A program made the translations under genes and the position numbers. Positions 50,845 to 61,555 of a stretch of DNA of 64,000 nt are shown piece by piece. The stretch covers positions 1-64,000 of the forward strand of contig JADJEQ010000024.1 in assembly GCA_016709025.1 (NCBI GenBank). Reading direction: 5' to 3'. The stretch is from Bacteroidales bacterium (lineage in GTDB: Bacteria > Bacteroidota > Bacteroidia > Bacteroidales > Lentimicrobiaceae). How positions within the stretch are numbered: the stretch's first letter is position 1; the number at the start of each line of letters is the position of its first letter. The notes under the pieces are model-generated. The model ran no database searches. It had not been told where the DNA came from and saw only the letters and a program-made list of their open reading frames with translations.

Positions 50845-50868
50845 GATTTAAAAAGATTCATTTAAAGT

Positions 50869-53800
50869 CTATTCCACCACCAACCGGCCTGAATGCACCA
50901 TTTTACCGTTTGAATCCACTACAATCAGGTTATAAATTCCTGAATGAAGCGATGAAAGGTCAATACTGGATTGATGATCGCGCAGCACCAACCGGCCCGT
51001 CATATCATAGAAGTAAACATTCGCCCCCGCAGGAAGTCCGTCTATGTTAATCCGGTCGCTGGCCGGGTTCGGATAAATCTTAACCGGGACAGACTCGTCT
51101 TTAATCACGATGGCCGACTTTTCTTCAACTGCATATCCATACAGCGCTATTTCGTTGGCATAGGCTGAAATGGTGTTGTACTCCGATATCCGTATGTAGC
51201 GGGTTGTTACATTCGTAACATGAGGCTTCCATTGAACGTAACCATTGCAGGGCTCGGTAAACCAGTCGTTCCAGCTGTCAGGCGTTCCGTAGGAGAATAC
51301 AAGGTTGGCGACATTATTCATATCGTGCACATATACCTTTGTGATCACATATTCCTGGCCCAGATCAAGGTACACATGGTAGGGAGAAAAATTGATGTTG
51401 TAATAGGGTTTCCACGAAAGGCTGGTGGGATGTTGATTCAATATGGGGCTGAGACTTTGTTCATCAACCAGGTATGCCGCGGATTGCCAGCTGCCATAAG
51501 GTGGCCGTACCAGATCGGTAATCATGGAAGCATTCAGCGGAATACGTTCAATTACGGGGGAATTGGTAACAGAGATGAACAGAGTATCTGAATCGGTAAC
51601 CATGTAGGTATCGGTAACAACAATGATCACGCTGTAATTTCCGGCATCTGAATATCCCGGGGTGAGGACCAGTTTTCCCTGTCCGTTGGCAAGCGATACA
51701 TATTGTGCAAACGAAGGAAGGTTTATAAAGCTGAATGTCAGTAACTGATTATCGGCATCTGAAGCCGAAAACAGGCTATTTTGTGTTGTTCCCTCATTCA
51801 TGGTTACCGGTGTCAGGCTGCCCAGAACCGGGGGATGATTTTCAAAGACATCGGTTACAGATATCATGAAATTAACCGAAGAATAACTGCAACCATCATC
51901 AGCCATGACAACTACATTCTGGTAAGCACCGGCATCGCTGTAACCCGGAGTAAATAGCAACAAATAGTTCCCGTTCAACTGCACCAACTGTGCAAACGAC
52001 GGAGCATTCTGTAACGACACCATCAGGGTATCACATCCGTTAAAATGGTCATCGGCAATGCTGAAAACAAGAGTATCTGAAGATGCTTCGTTAAGCTGGA
52101 TATCTGAAATTCCGGTAATCAGGGGAGGATTGTTTGCCGCTTCCAGAAACCTGATTTCAACCCCGTTTATTTTTGCATCGTTCACTTGTTCATAAAAATC
52201 AACATTAAGTTGCTGGTCCTCTACGGAGACCAGGAATGTTTTTTTCACGGCCTGGTAACCATGATCACGGTATATATTAAATGAATCCAATACCGTGCTG
52301 TCTTCTGCGATCACCCTGAATGTTTCGGTAAGATTGTTGGCAACCTCGGTGTATCGCTCCGCGAAATAGAGATTCAGTTCATATAAACCATTCGAGGGCA
52401 AAGGAAAAAGGAAGCTGAAGGTTGTATCTTCCATAAAACAGTGGCGGTAAGGCCCGAACAATGTATTCGGAGCTCCGGTTAAATTGGTGCCTTTCCACTT
52501 ATGGCTCCCGGTTCCATAAGCCATATTGACTCCATAAACAGGCATACGGTCCTTATCTATCTGCCAGTTCAGATCGTTATCTGCCAGTTCCGGGCCTCCG
52601 TAATTGACGCGATACAGAATACGGCCGGGTATAAGCACCGGAGGACTGACCGTAAGCAATACATCCACAGCATCGGGATTGCCAAATCCGTCATCGGCTA
52701 CAACCCTGAAGTTATAACTGCCATTGTCGGCCAGCAGGGGTTTTATATTGATCAGGGCTGAACCGGTGTTTTGCTCAAACGTAGCGAAAGCGGGCAAATT
52801 GGTGATGGTATACTCGATAGAATCGCCATCCATATCCACCGTTGTTATGTCGAGCAGCAATTTCGATGCAGCCTCCATGGAGTAACTGCTCAAAATTGGT
52901 AGTACAGGATCAGTATTCAGCGGATCCATAAAAGCAATTTTTATTCTTACCCGGGCAAACGCATTGTGGCTGTTGTCGTGAACCAGAATCACCGGGTAAT
53001 ACACGCCTTTCTGTTCCGGAGTTGAAAGCCCCCTGAACCTGAGAAGGCCATTTCCGGGTTGTTCGGTTTGTATAAAAGCCGGAAGATCGCGGATTTCGAA
53101 GGTGAGAAGATCGTTGTCAGTTGTTGTCACCTGCACAGTGTAGTCAAGTGAATCACCAAACAAAATGTATTGAGGTATCGGAGTTTCAAAGACCGGTGTT
53201 GAATTCATGGCATGACCCAGGCCGGATTTTGGACCCATGTTGATGTATACGGCAGGATTGCCTGAAAGCAGGGTAAAAACGCCATTGGTTAAACCATAGA
53301 CAACAGTGTCAACCTGTGTCAGTAAATTTCCTGTTTCCTCCCAGAGCGGAACGGTAATGTCGTGGTTAAAGGCGAAAGTTGCCGGCTCATTGTAAAAGTT
53401 GTTTACGAGATGAATTTCGTTTACACTGTTCATGCTGGAGATAACCTGTTCGGCATGGGTGTTATAAAAATAATTCCCATAGAGGGAGATGGCCGAAGGG
53501 ATGTTTGAATAGATCCGGTCATCGATGAAAACACCACCTGTATTGGCCACATAATTACCAAACACTTCAATATCTCCGCTTCCCATCAGTGGGAGTCCAA
53601 TTCCCGGGCAATTCATGATGATGTTGTTGTAATATCTTCCCACTGTGTTGTCGCCGATCTGAACCGAGCCTTCCTGGTACAAAAGGCCGCCATTGCCGGT
53701 ATTGTAGCAAAAATTATTGTAGAGTTCTACGTCTTCAACGCAGTTGGCAACCTGAATGGCTTCCCTGATACAATCAGTCACAACATTGTTGTAAATTCTC

Positions 53801-54411
53801 ACATGACGGAATTCCATACCCGGTGAAATGGTTTCACCCACATAAATGGCCTCGCTTTGATGGTGGATATAATTATCGTGCAATATCAGGTTTGTGAATT
53901 GTGGATAAGGAGTTGGGGGACTGCCACTAAAATCCTTTTTAGCAACGATTCCAAAGAATCCGTTATGATGAATTTCAAGAAACTCTGCTTCACAATCGCT
54001 ACTGAAGCCGTTGAATGCCAGTCCTGCTGTGGCGCCTCTAAGGCTGAACCCATAATGGATGGAATCTACCCCATTGCCACTGACCTTAATATAGCGGCAG
54101 TTGTCAAAAACGAGCGCACCCCAGGTCAGGGTGTCTTCGATGACCACCCTGCCACCGGAATTGATGATTACAATGGGTGCTTCAGGAGTTCCCTGAAGAT
54201 CATAAAACTTGAGGGACAATGTGCGGCCTGACAAAATTTTTATGGTGTCACCGCCGACCGGCACTGAGTTGAAATAGTCAGGTCGTATGGTATTCCAATC
54301 GGAAGGGCCCAGGGTGAATACTTCTGCATTGCAGGTGAATCCGTAAACAGCTATGAAAAACAACAGGGTTAATTTTCTGATAGCAAATGGAGCGCTGAGT
54401 TTGGTGCTCAT
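50869..54411 (-). CDS. T9SS-secreted protein: beta-helix, cadherin-like, malectin and discoidin-like domains
   Basis: 1180 residues. Signal peptide (to ~29). Residues ~95-340 are a right-handed beta-helix ('VRIYNNVVTDCIREAIQVAN', 'NFCYNTGNGGLLYQEGS'), the pectin-lyase-type fold. Several Ig/cadherin-like repeats with 'FSDAGxYxxxVxVxD' patterns follow at ~400-590 and ~765-960. Between them is a malectin domain (~600-755, 'YRVNYGGPELADNDLNW', 'LYELNLYFAERYTE'), a carbohydrate-binding fold. Near ~1000-1090 is a discoidin-like segment ('YVITKVYVHDMNNVANLVF'). A T9SS CTD ends it ('VKIYPNPASDRINIDGL'). Likely binds or degrades polysaccharide outside the cell. Monocistronic. Confidence 0.85.
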   Translation of the reverse strand: MSTKLSAPFAIRKLTLLFFIAVYGFTCNAEVFTLGPSDWNTIRPDYFNSVPVGGDTIKILSGRTLSLKFYDLQGTPEAPIVIINSGGRVVIEDTLTWGALVFDNCRYIKVSGNGVDSIHYGFSLRGATAGLAFNGFSSDCEAEFLEIHHNGFFGIVAKKDFSGSPPTPYPQFTNLILHDNYIHHQSEAIYVGETISPGMEFRHVRIYNNVVTDCIREAIQVANCVEDVELYNNFCYNTGNGGLLYQEGSVQIGDNTVGRYYNNIIMNCPGIGLPLMGSGDIEVFGNYVANTGGVFIDDRIYSNIPSAISLYGNYFYNTHAEQVISSMNSVNEIHLVNNFYNEPATFAFNHDITVPLWEETGNLLTQVDTVVYGLTNGVFTLLSGNPAVYINMGPKSGLGHAMNSTPVFETPIPQYILFGDSLDYTVQVTTTDNDLLTFEIRDLPAFIQTEQPGNGLLRFRGLSTPEQKGVYYPVILVHDNSHNAFARVRIKIAFMDPLNTDPVLPILSSYSMEAASKLLLDITTVDMDGDSIEYTITNLPAFATFEQNTGSALINIKPLLADNGSYNFRVVADDGFGNPDAVDVLLTVSPPVLIPGRILYRVNYGGPELADNDLNWQIDKDRMPVYGVNMAYGTGSHKWKGTNLTGAPNTLFGPYRHCFMEDTTFSFLFPLPSNGLYELNLYFAERYTEVANNLTETFRVIAEDSTVLDSFNIYRDHGYQAVKKTFLVSVEDQQLNVDFYEQVNDAKINGVEIRFLEAANNPPLITGISDIQLNEASSDTLVFSIADDHFNGCDTLMVSLQNAPSFAQLVQLNGNYLLLFTPGYSDAGAYQNVVVMADDGCSYSSVNFMISVTDVFENHPPVLGSLTPVTMNEGTTQNSLFSASDADNQLLTFSFINLPSFAQYVSLANGQGKLVLTPGYSDAGNYSVIIVVTDTYMVTDSDTLFISVTNSPVIERIPLNASMITDLVRPPYGSWQSAAYLVDEQSLSPILNQHPTSLSWKPYYNINFSPYHVYLDLGQEYVITKVYVHDMNNVANLVFSYGTPDSWNDWFTEPCNGYVQWKPHVTNVTTRYIRISEYNTISAYANEIALYGYAVEEKSAIVIKDESVPVKIYPNPASDRINIDGLPAGANVYFYDMTGRLVLRDHQSSIDLSSLHSGIYNLIVVDSNGKMVHSGRLVVE

Positions 54412-54831
54412 GATCGTAACATTATGATTAATAATTGAATGAAGATAATAATTGATGAATACGTCTTAGAGGTGTTAAAATAGTTTACATCAGGAATGCC
54501 AACTACATATAAATAATTCTGGTGATGTGAAAGAGTGACCGGAGAGCGTATTGAACAAATATTCAATAGTTTAGGCATGTAAAATACCTGGGTAGTCGAG
54601 TAGGATGAGCACCAATAGTCTAACAAAGATAACGTTATACATTGGCTCAAAAACAAGGCAAAATTTATTTTCCATTATTTATACTATATATAAATAATTC
54701 ACTATACATCCCGGCTACAAAATGATATCGTTTTTTTGTCTGATGCAGAAAAATCTGTTCAGGGTTTGGGTGGTTGAAGGATTCTTTATTACCTTTCCAC
54801 CGAAATATAATCAATTATCTGGATATTTACC
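54412..54831. other. 420-bp divergent intergenic region
   Basis: AT-rich, no ORF that I would defend; the 67-residue frame from 54722 overlaps the next gene's start and has no support. It must hold the promoters of the T9SS gene (minus) and the mutase (plus), but I found no convincing -7 box for either. Confidence 0.4.
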
Positions 54832-57800
54832 ATGCAGGAAACCACCGTTTACAAGCCCCAAAACCATATCCGTATCGTTACAGCCGCTTCACTGTTCGAT
54901 GGGCACGATGCAGCGATTAATGTGATGCGCCGGATTCTGCAATCCTCAGGCGCTGAAGTTATTCACCTTGGTCACGACCGTTCCGTTCAGGAAGTGGTGC
55001 AATGTGCAATTCAGGAAGATGTGCAGGCCATTGCTATTACCTCCTATCAGGGTGGTCATATGGAGTATTTCAAATACATGCATGATTTATTAAAAGAAGC
55101 CGGTTGCGGACATATAAAAATCTTCGGGGGTGGGGGCGGAGTGATCTTACCCCATGAAATGGAGGAGTTGCACCAATACGGCATTACCCGCTTATATTCG
55201 CCCGACGATGGCCGGCATATGGGCCTGCAGGGGATGATCAACGATTTGCTGATGAAGGCTGATTTCCCGGTAGGTCAGATAGAGGGACTTAAAACCGGGG
55301 ATATCAGGAGTGGAAATATCAGGGCCATAGCATCTATGATCACGGCTGCTGAAAATTCTCCTGACAGCATTAAGGAAATTACCAAAGTCCTGGGGCAAAA
55401 CTGCAGTGACCAGAAAAATCCGGTACTCGGGATTACGGGGACAGGCGGTGCCGGAAAATCATCCCTGGTTGATGAATTGGTCAGGAGGTTTTTGCAATCA
55501 AATCCTGATAAGAGAATGGCAATTCTTTCGGTGGATCCCACCCGCCGCAAGAGTGGGGGAGCCTTGCTGGGCGATCGTATCCGGATGAACGCCATCAACA
55601 CGCCCCGGGTATTTATGCGAAGCATGGCCACACGGCAGGCCAACCTGGCTTTGTCGAAATACATCAGCGACGCAGTCTGCATCGTGAAAAATGGCGGTTT
55701 TGACCTTGTTATTCTCGAAAGCTCAGGCATCGGCCAAAGCGATACCGAAATTGTGGATTATGCTGATATATCACTTTATGTGATGACTCCGGAATACGGA
55801 GCTGCCTCCCAGCTGGAGAAAATCGATATGCTTGATTTTGCCGATGTCATCGCCATCAACAAGTCCGACAAGCGGGGAGCTGCCGATGCTTTGCGCGATG
55901 TAAAAAAACAGTATGCCCGCAACCATAAATTATGGGATGCGGAAGCGGAAGACCTGCCCGTATTCAGCACCATGGCTTCGCAATTCAACGATGCCGGGGT
56001 AAACAAGCTATATGACCATCTGATTGGTTTAATGAATGCGAAATCAGGCACAGATTTTAAAACCAATCTGTTGTTTGCGGGCGAAGAGCAGACGGGAACC
56101 CAGATTATTCCACCGGCAAGGGTCCGATATCTTTCGGAGATTACCGAGACAGTGAGGAATTACAACCGGCAATCAGAATTCATGGCCTTAACAGCGGTTG
56201 AGTTGCAGTCGTTTGAGCACGCTTCGTCATTGCTGCTGGAAACCACCGGTTCAATTCCGGAAGTTCTGACCGAAAAGATTGCTTCATTGAAAAAATCGCT
56301 GGGAGCAGAAAATCTGGATCTGCTGACCAATTGGGAGGCTAAGAAGAAAACCTACAGCGATCCGGAATACATCTATTCTGTTCGTGGCAAAGAAATTAAA
56401 ATAGAAACGCACACTGAATCTCTTTCCCATTCGAGCATTCCGAAAATCAGTATGCCACGGTATTACGGCTGGGGTGATATTCTGAAATGGTCGTTGCGCG
56501 AGAATGTACCCGGAGAGTTTCCTTTTGCCGCCGGGGTTTATCCGTTTAAACGTGAGAATGAAGATCCCACCCGTATGTTTGCCGGGGAAGGTGGTCCTGA
56601 ACGCACCAACAAACGGTTTCACTACGTTTCGGCCGGCATGCCGGCACGCAGGTTATCCACTGCCTTCGACTCGGTAACGCTTTATGGTGCCGATCCCGAT
56701 GTAAGGCCTGATATTTATGGGAAGATAGGCAATGCAGGTGTTTCAATTGCATGTCTCGACGACGCCAAGAAACTGTATTCCGGTTTTAACCTGGTGGATG
56801 CCGCCACCTCTGTAAGTATGACCATCAATGGTCCGGCACCAACACTGGTGGGATTTTTTATGAATACTGCCATCGATCAGCAATGTGAGCTGTACATAAG
56901 AAAACATGGACTGGAGGCAGAAGTTGAGAATAAAACCGCATCCATTTATAAAGACCGGGGAACTTCCCGGCCGGCGTATCAGGGCAATCTGCCTGAAGGC
57001 AACAATGGATTGGGATTGATGCTGCTGGGGGTTACCGGTGATCAGGTGTTGCCGGCAGATGTTTACAAAAAGATTAAAACCGATACCATTTCGAAGGTCC
57101 GCGGAACCGTTCAGGCCGATATTCTGAAGGAGGATCAGGCCCAGAATACCTGTATTTTCTCTACCGATTTTTCGCTGAAGGTGATGGGGGATGTACAGGA
57201 ATATTTTATTAAAAACAATGTCAGAAATTTTTATTCGGTTTCGATATCGGGTTACCATATAGCTGAAGCTGGTGCCAATCCCATCACCCAACTGGCGCTT
57301 ACGCTGGCAAACGGATTTACCTATGTAGAGTATTATCTGTCACGGGGGATGAGAATCGATGATTTCGCTCCTAATTTCTCCTTCTTTTTCTCCAATGGCA
57401 TCGATCCGGAATACGCGGTTTTGGGCCGTGTGGCACGCCTGATATGGGCCAAGGCCATGAAACTGAAGTATGGTGCCAATGAGCGCGCACAGATGCTGAA
57501 GTACCATATTCAGACTTCCGGTCGCTCACTGCATGCCCAGGAAATTGCCTTCAACGATATCCGCACCACCCTGCAGGCCTTGTATGCCATTTACGATAAT
57601 TGTAATTCGCTGCACACCAATGCGTATGATGAAGCCATCACCACCCCGACAGAGGAATCGGTACGCAGGGCGATGGCCATTCAGCTGATCATCAATCATG
57701 AGCTGGGCCTGGCGAAAAACCAGAACCCATTGCAGGGAGCATTTATCATAGAGGAATTGACCGATCTGGTTGAAGAAGCGGTAATGGCTGAGTTTGACCG

Positions 57801-58200
57801 TCTCACCGAACGCGGCGGTGTGCTGGGCGCCATGGAAACCATGTATCAGCGCAGCCGGATACAGGAAGAATCGCTCTATTATGAAAAACTAAAGCACGAT
57901 GGGAAACTGCCCATCATGGGAGTAAATACTTTCCTTTCATCGGAGGGCTCGCCAACTGTGATTCCATCCGAAGTAATCCGGTCAACGCCCGAAGAAAAGG
58001 ACTACCAGGTTAAGATGCTGGAGCAACTGCATAAAACCTGGCAACCAGAAGCCGTAAAGGCACTCCATGATCTGCATCTAAAAGCAGCTACCGGTGGCAA
58101 TGTGTTTGAAGCCCTGATGGAAGCTGCAAAGTTCTGCTCGATTGGTCAGATTACCAATGAATTGTTCAGGGTAGGTGGGCAGTACAGGAGGAATATGTAA
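54832..58200 (+). CDS. icmF: Fused isobutyryl-CoA mutase (IcmF)
   Basis: 1122 residues, matching the IcmF architecture: a cobalamin-binding domain with DGHDAAINVMRR (~22-130; the B12 His is in DGHD), a MeaB-like G-protein chaperone (Walker A 'GTGGAGKSSLV' at ~200, 'NKSDKRG' base recognition), a linker, then the substrate-binding TIM barrel. In the barrel, 'FPFAAGVYPFKRENEDPTRM' has the Phe-containing signature of isobutyryl-CoA mutase rather than the Tyr-Arg of methylmalonyl-CoA mutase. It interconverts isobutyryl-CoA and butyryl-CoA, useful in branched amino acid or short-chain fatty acid metabolism. Monocistronic. Confidence 0.9.
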   Translation: MQETTVYKPQNHIRIVTAASLFDGHDAAINVMRRILQSSGAEVIHLGHDRSVQEVVQCAIQEDVQAIAITSYQGGHMEYFKYMHDLLKEAGCGHIKIFGGGGGVILPHEMEELHQYGITRLYSPDDGRHMGLQGMINDLLMKADFPVGQIEGLKTGDIRSGNIRAIASMITAAENSPDSIKEITKVLGQNCSDQKNPVLGITGTGGAGKSSLVDELVRRFLQSNPDKRMAILSVDPTRRKSGGALLGDRIRMNAINTPRVFMRSMATRQANLALSKYISDAVCIVKNGGFDLVILESSGIGQSDTEIVDYADISLYVMTPEYGAASQLEKIDMLDFADVIAINKSDKRGAADALRDVKKQYARNHKLWDAEAEDLPVFSTMASQFNDAGVNKLYDHLIGLMNAKSGTDFKTNLLFAGEEQTGTQIIPPARVRYLSEITETVRNYNRQSEFMALTAVELQSFEHASSLLLETTGSIPEVLTEKIASLKKSLGAENLDLLTNWEAKKKTYSDPEYIYSVRGKEIKIETHTESLSHSSIPKISMPRYYGWGDILKWSLRENVPGEFPFAAGVYPFKRENEDPTRMFAGEGGPERTNKRFHYVSAGMPARRLSTAFDSVTLYGADPDVRPDIYGKIGNAGVSIACLDDAKKLYSGFNLVDAATSVSMTINGPAPTLVGFFMNTAIDQQCELYIRKHGLEAEVENKTASIYKDRGTSRPAYQGNLPEGNNGLGLMLLGVTGDQVLPADVYKKIKTDTISKVRGTVQADILKEDQAQNTCIFSTDFSLKVMGDVQEYFIKNNVRNFYSVSISGYHIAEAGANPITQLALTLANGFTYVEYYLSRGMRIDDFAPNFSFFFSNGIDPEYAVLGRVARLIWAKAMKLKYGANERAQMLKYHIQTSGRSLHAQEIAFNDIRTTLQALYAIYDNCNSLHTNAYDEAITTPTEESVRRAMAIQLIINHELGLAKNQNPLQGAFIIEELTDLVEEAVMAEFDRLTERGGVLGAMETMYQRSRIQEESLYYEKLKHDGKLPIMGVNTFLSSEGSPTVIPSEVIRSTPEEKDYQVKMLEQLHKTWQPEAVKALHDLHLKAATGGNVFEALMEAAKFCSIGQITNELFRVGGQYRRNM

Positions 58201-58216
58201 TTTTTGATTCCGGATT

Positions 58217-58290
58217 TTGGGGTCGTCAGTGGTTACTGGTTACTGGTTACTGGATGTCGGTTACTGGTCATTCGTCATTCTAGATTCGTC
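58217..58290. repeat. Short tandem repeats after icmF
   Basis: GGTTACT is repeated head to tail at 58231-58250, then ATTCGTCATTCTAGATTCG-like units recur (58268-58300). Typical low-complexity filler between Bacteroidota genes. Confidence 0.5.
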
Positions 58291-58399
58291 ATTCTACATT
58301 CATAAACTGTCAGCACGCGCCTGCCTGATTGCCAGGCAGACAGGTCAGAAAATAATACGCGCGCGATCCGCTTTTTCATTTCCTAAATTTGAGCATTAC

Positions 58400-58690
58400 T
58401 TGTCTCCCCCCCAAAATGGGGGGGCGGGGGGGCTTTGGTAAATTTTGGGGGGTGCCCCCGTGGGGGGGGGGGGGCTTTGAGAGAGGGGGGGGGGCCCCCC
58501 CAAAAAAGGGGGGGGGGGGGGGGGGGGGAGGGGGGGGGGGTTTTTTTGGGGATTAAAGCGGGGGGGGAAAAAAAAGAAAGTTGAAAAAAAAGGGGGGAGG
58601 AGGGGGAAGGGGAAGGGGCCCCCGGGGGGGGAAAGGGGCCGAAAAGGGAGGGGCCCCCCCCACCCCCCCCGGCAAAAAAAATGGCCTTTC
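58400..58690. other. G-homopolymer-dominated stretch, probable sequence artefact
   Basis: Over roughly 290 bases the sequence is mostly runs of 6-20 G broken by short C, A or T runs, unlike anything else in the window. ORFs called here are meaningless Pro/Gly-rich readings. It might hide a real, repeat-like intergenic sequence, such as the 'CCCCCAAAATGGGGGG' fragment at its left edge, distorted by poly-G sequencing errors. Confidence 0.75.
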
Positions 58691-58735
58691 AGTCTGACTG
58701 AATCAAACAATTATTCGTAATTCTGAACTCCGAAA

Positions 58736-61045
58736 TCAAAACGACCATCCAAGATTCAAATACCCGATAATTTTATCGGTTTGAGGACTATAGGAAAAGG
58801 TAATTTCGATCGGGCCCAGCAGTGAGAGGTAGCCCAGACAAAGGCCTGCTCCAAGCAATACATTGTCGGAATAGGTAACTTTTCCCATATCATCCATGGC
58901 AAAATCGTACATGCCTGCATTTACCAATGCGGAGGCAAATAAACTGCTCCCGATACTATATTGCAATCCGGCAGCACCTGAAACAATGGAACTTGTGATG
59001 ACCGCATATTCGTTCAACCCGGTGAAGGTAAACTGTTTATCGAGGATAAAGCTGGTACCTCCCACGTTAAAACTATTAATAAATCCCTGTGTATAATTAA
59101 AGTTATATCCGGCCTGGACCCTGAAAATCTGTGTGAATCTGTTGCTCACCGGTGCATATGATTCCCAGAGCAAACTGGTTTGCACAAAGGTTCCGATTTC
59201 GATGTCAAGATCGCTGGGTGAAATTTCATTCCCGTTATAGGTAAGAGCTTTAAGTGAAGGGTTCTGGTTGTGGAAAAGTGAAGTTTGCAGGTTGAGTTTC
59301 TGCCCTGAAAGCGGGAATGAATTTCTGTTGAGTGTATGATATCTCCATAGGAGGGAGGTTTCAAATCCGGTGTTATTTCCTTCGATCATTTCATCAGTCA
59401 TCAGTTTAGGTTCCAGATCCCTGTAGAAAAATGATGATCCTGCTGTAATGTAACTGTTCAACCCGGTTAGGATATTTGCTGAAAGGTTTATATCAATCCT
59501 GTCCTGACGATATTCAGAAACACGTTTAAAATTCTCATATACCGGAAACTTAAATCTTGTGCCATTGGTTTCAAGGTTAAGCCAGCATTTCTGATCTTTG
59601 GTCAGGAAATGAGATAAGCCTGCCCTGAATACCGGATTTTGCCCGATCTGAACGCGGACATAGGCCTGGGTATTGTTGAAAAGAAATCGGTTTGTACGCC
59701 AGCCCGCAATGATTCCTACCCCGTTAAATGTAGAATAATTTATAGCGGTCATGATACTCGTAAGCGGTTTTTCAATTACTTCAACATTGAGTATCACACG
59801 TTCCTTATTTTCAGAGGTTGTCAGGTAATAATTTATCCTTTCAAAATAATTGGAGGCATAAAGCCGGTTAACAGAATGTGTAAATGCTTTTGCTTTCAGC
59901 GTATCACCCCTGTTGATGTTGAGTTTGCTTCTGATAAAATGATTGTCAATATTATGACTTCCAATTACAGTAATAGAATCTATAATAAAAAACCGGGCTT
60001 CCAGGTTAACCGAATCAACCGGCTTCTGAATCCCCGCAATTTTCTGGGTTTCCGCTAGTTTTTTGAGCATTCCCAATTGTTTCCTGGCAGCAGTTTTTCC
60101 CTGTTCAATGATGGCTGCTGCTTCCTTGAAACTTGCGGCTGAATAACCGGTCAGATCAGGCTCAATATACAGATCCGTAAATCCTTTATCATAAATGAAA
60201 TTGTGTGCATCCACATAAAAACCCATCTGGTAGATAATATCCACCGGGGTTTTTAGTTCCACAGCCGGCCTTAATCCCTGAGAAACGTTTACCCCGATCG
60301 TAAAATCGGCTCCCATGTCTTTGACCACACTTACCGGAAAATTCTTGACTACACCGCCATCAATCAGTTTTTTACCATCTCTGTCCACGGTAGTGAATAT
60401 GGAGGGAATCGCCATGGATGCCCTGATGGCGCTCGACAGACTTCCTTTGGTCATCAACACCGGGGTCCCGGTTTCAACATCCGTTGCAACACACGCAAAG
60501 GGTATGGGCAATTCATTAAAATCGGTGGTACTGTAAACGGGTAAATATATTTCATTCAGGGTATTCCATAATTGCTGTCCTTCAAGTGCCCCGGAAGGGA
60601 TTTTGATTTTCCCGTTATCAATTGGTAATTCGATGATGTTTTTACCTGCTGTATTTCGCTCCTGGGGAGGAAGAAAATTAAGTGATGATTTGGTGGCAAA
60701 CAGAATATCCCAATTGATTTCAAGTGCAAATTTTTCAATCTCCCTGGCAGAATATCCGGAGGCATACATAGCGCCAATGATACTTCCCATGCTTGTTCCG
60801 GAGATGTAGTTTACTTTAACCCCGAGACTATCCAATATATGCAGCACGCCAATGTGCGCCAGGCCTTTTGCTCCGCCACCGCTTAAGGTCAAACCTGGTT
60901 TTAAGCCGGGAGTCAGACTTAGGCTTATGCCGGCATCCTGAGCTTTTACCTGAAACCCGGTCAAAGCCAACAATATATATAACAGGATTGAGATGGTGAT
61001 TTTTTTATTCACCAACAGCAGGTGATTGGATGTGGAATATGGCAT
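58736..61045 (-). CDS. Patatin-like phospholipase with surface-antigen (BamA-like) C-terminal barrel
   Basis: 769 residues. Signal peptide (to ~35). Patatin domain ~50-260: oxyanion loop 'SGGGAKGLAHIGVL', nucleophile S85 in GTSMG, and the catalytic Asp in 'IDGGVVKNFPV'. A POTRA-like section ('ITVIGSHNIDNHFIRSKLNI', ~355-430) leads to a 16-strand Omp85-type barrel ending with 'TDKIIGYLNLGWSF', a terminal Phe for BAM insertion. The PlpD/RssA type: phospholipase displayed on or secreted through the outer membrane. Single gene, with ample space upstream. Confidence 0.9.
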   Translation of the reverse strand: MPYSTSNHLLLVNKKITISILLYILLALTGFQVKAQDAGISLSLTPGLKPGLTLSGGGAKGLAHIGVLHILDSLGVKVNYISGTSMGSIIGAMYASGYSAREIEKFALEINWDILFATKSSLNFLPPQERNTAGKNIIELPIDNGKIKIPSGALEGQQLWNTLNEIYLPVYSTTDFNELPIPFACVATDVETGTPVLMTKGSLSSAIRASMAIPSIFTTVDRDGKKLIDGGVVKNFPVSVVKDMGADFTIGVNVSQGLRPAVELKTPVDIIYQMGFYVDAHNFIYDKGFTDLYIEPDLTGYSAASFKEAAAIIEQGKTAARKQLGMLKKLAETQKIAGIQKPVDSVNLEARFFIIDSITVIGSHNIDNHFIRSKLNINRGDTLKAKAFTHSVNRLYASNYFERINYYLTTSENKERVILNVEVIEKPLTSIMTAINYSTFNGVGIIAGWRTNRFLFNNTQAYVRVQIGQNPVFRAGLSHFLTKDQKCWLNLETNGTRFKFPVYENFKRVSEYRQDRIDINLSANILTGLNSYITAGSSFFYRDLEPKLMTDEMIEGNNTGFETSLLWRYHTLNRNSFPLSGQKLNLQTSLFHNQNPSLKALTYNGNEISPSDLDIEIGTFVQTSLLWESYAPVSNRFTQIFRVQAGYNFNYTQGFINSFNVGGTSFILDKQFTFTGLNEYAVITSSIVSGAAGLQYSIGSSLFASALVNAGMYDFAMDDMGKVTYSDNVLLGAGLCLGYLSLLGPIEITFSYSPQTDKIIGYLNLGWSF

Positions 61046-61338
61046 AAATTCAATTCAAGTAACAGAAAATAAAACAGTTATATTATTTGAGCGGAATGTT
61101 TTGTTGAGCTGGTTCCCCGGAGAAGGATCAAATCAAATATAGAAATTTAAGAGAAGTATGGATAAAATAATTTGCACGATAATTTGTGCAGCGAACGGTG
61201 TTCTTATTAGTTAAAAAAACCGGAAATTATGGATTGGTTATAAGGCGATATAAATAAAAGTGGCTGGGAAATTAAACCTACGAACTATGTTCAGTAAGTC
61301 TTTTTCACAGCCACCAGGTATTTGCTGAGTCAGATATT

Positions 61339-61545
61339 CTATTCAGAAACCGGGGCTTTCAATTTACCTTTTTCTGTTTCTGCCGGAGAAGGCCCGGCAT
61401 TGGATTGATCGCTGATTTTAGTGCACGGGTTGTGACAATGGGTTGAACGATGATGGAACCGTTGAAAACCAACAGTCGCAGTTAAAGTCCCGAATGTAAG
61501 CGCCGCGGCAGCAATTCCGACTATGAATCTTGTTCTTCTGTTCAT
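61339..61545 (-). CDS. Small secreted His/Cys-containing protein
   Basis: 68 residues: N-terminal signal/transmembrane segment ('FIVGIAAAALTFGTLTATVG'), then 'FHHRSTHCHNPCTK' with three His and two Cys close together, and a hydrophilic tail. The cluster suggests a metal site in the periplasm. It is 10 bases after the next gene (61556) on the same strand, within the ECF sigma locus. Too short for safe family assignment. Confidence 0.6.
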   Translation of the reverse strand: MNRRTRFIVGIAAAALTFGTLTATVGFQRFHHRSTHCHNPCTKISDQSNAGPSPAETEKGKLKAPVSE

Positions 61546-61555
61546 TTTATCTGGG

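Noticed and set aside
54722..54925. 67-residue ORF upstream of icmF
   Set aside because: Overlaps the icmF start in another frame; no ribosome-binding site or homology.
58396..58710. 104-residue Pro/Gly-rich ORF on the minus strand
   Set aside because: Runs of P/G from poly-G sequence; no plausible protein, no promoter.
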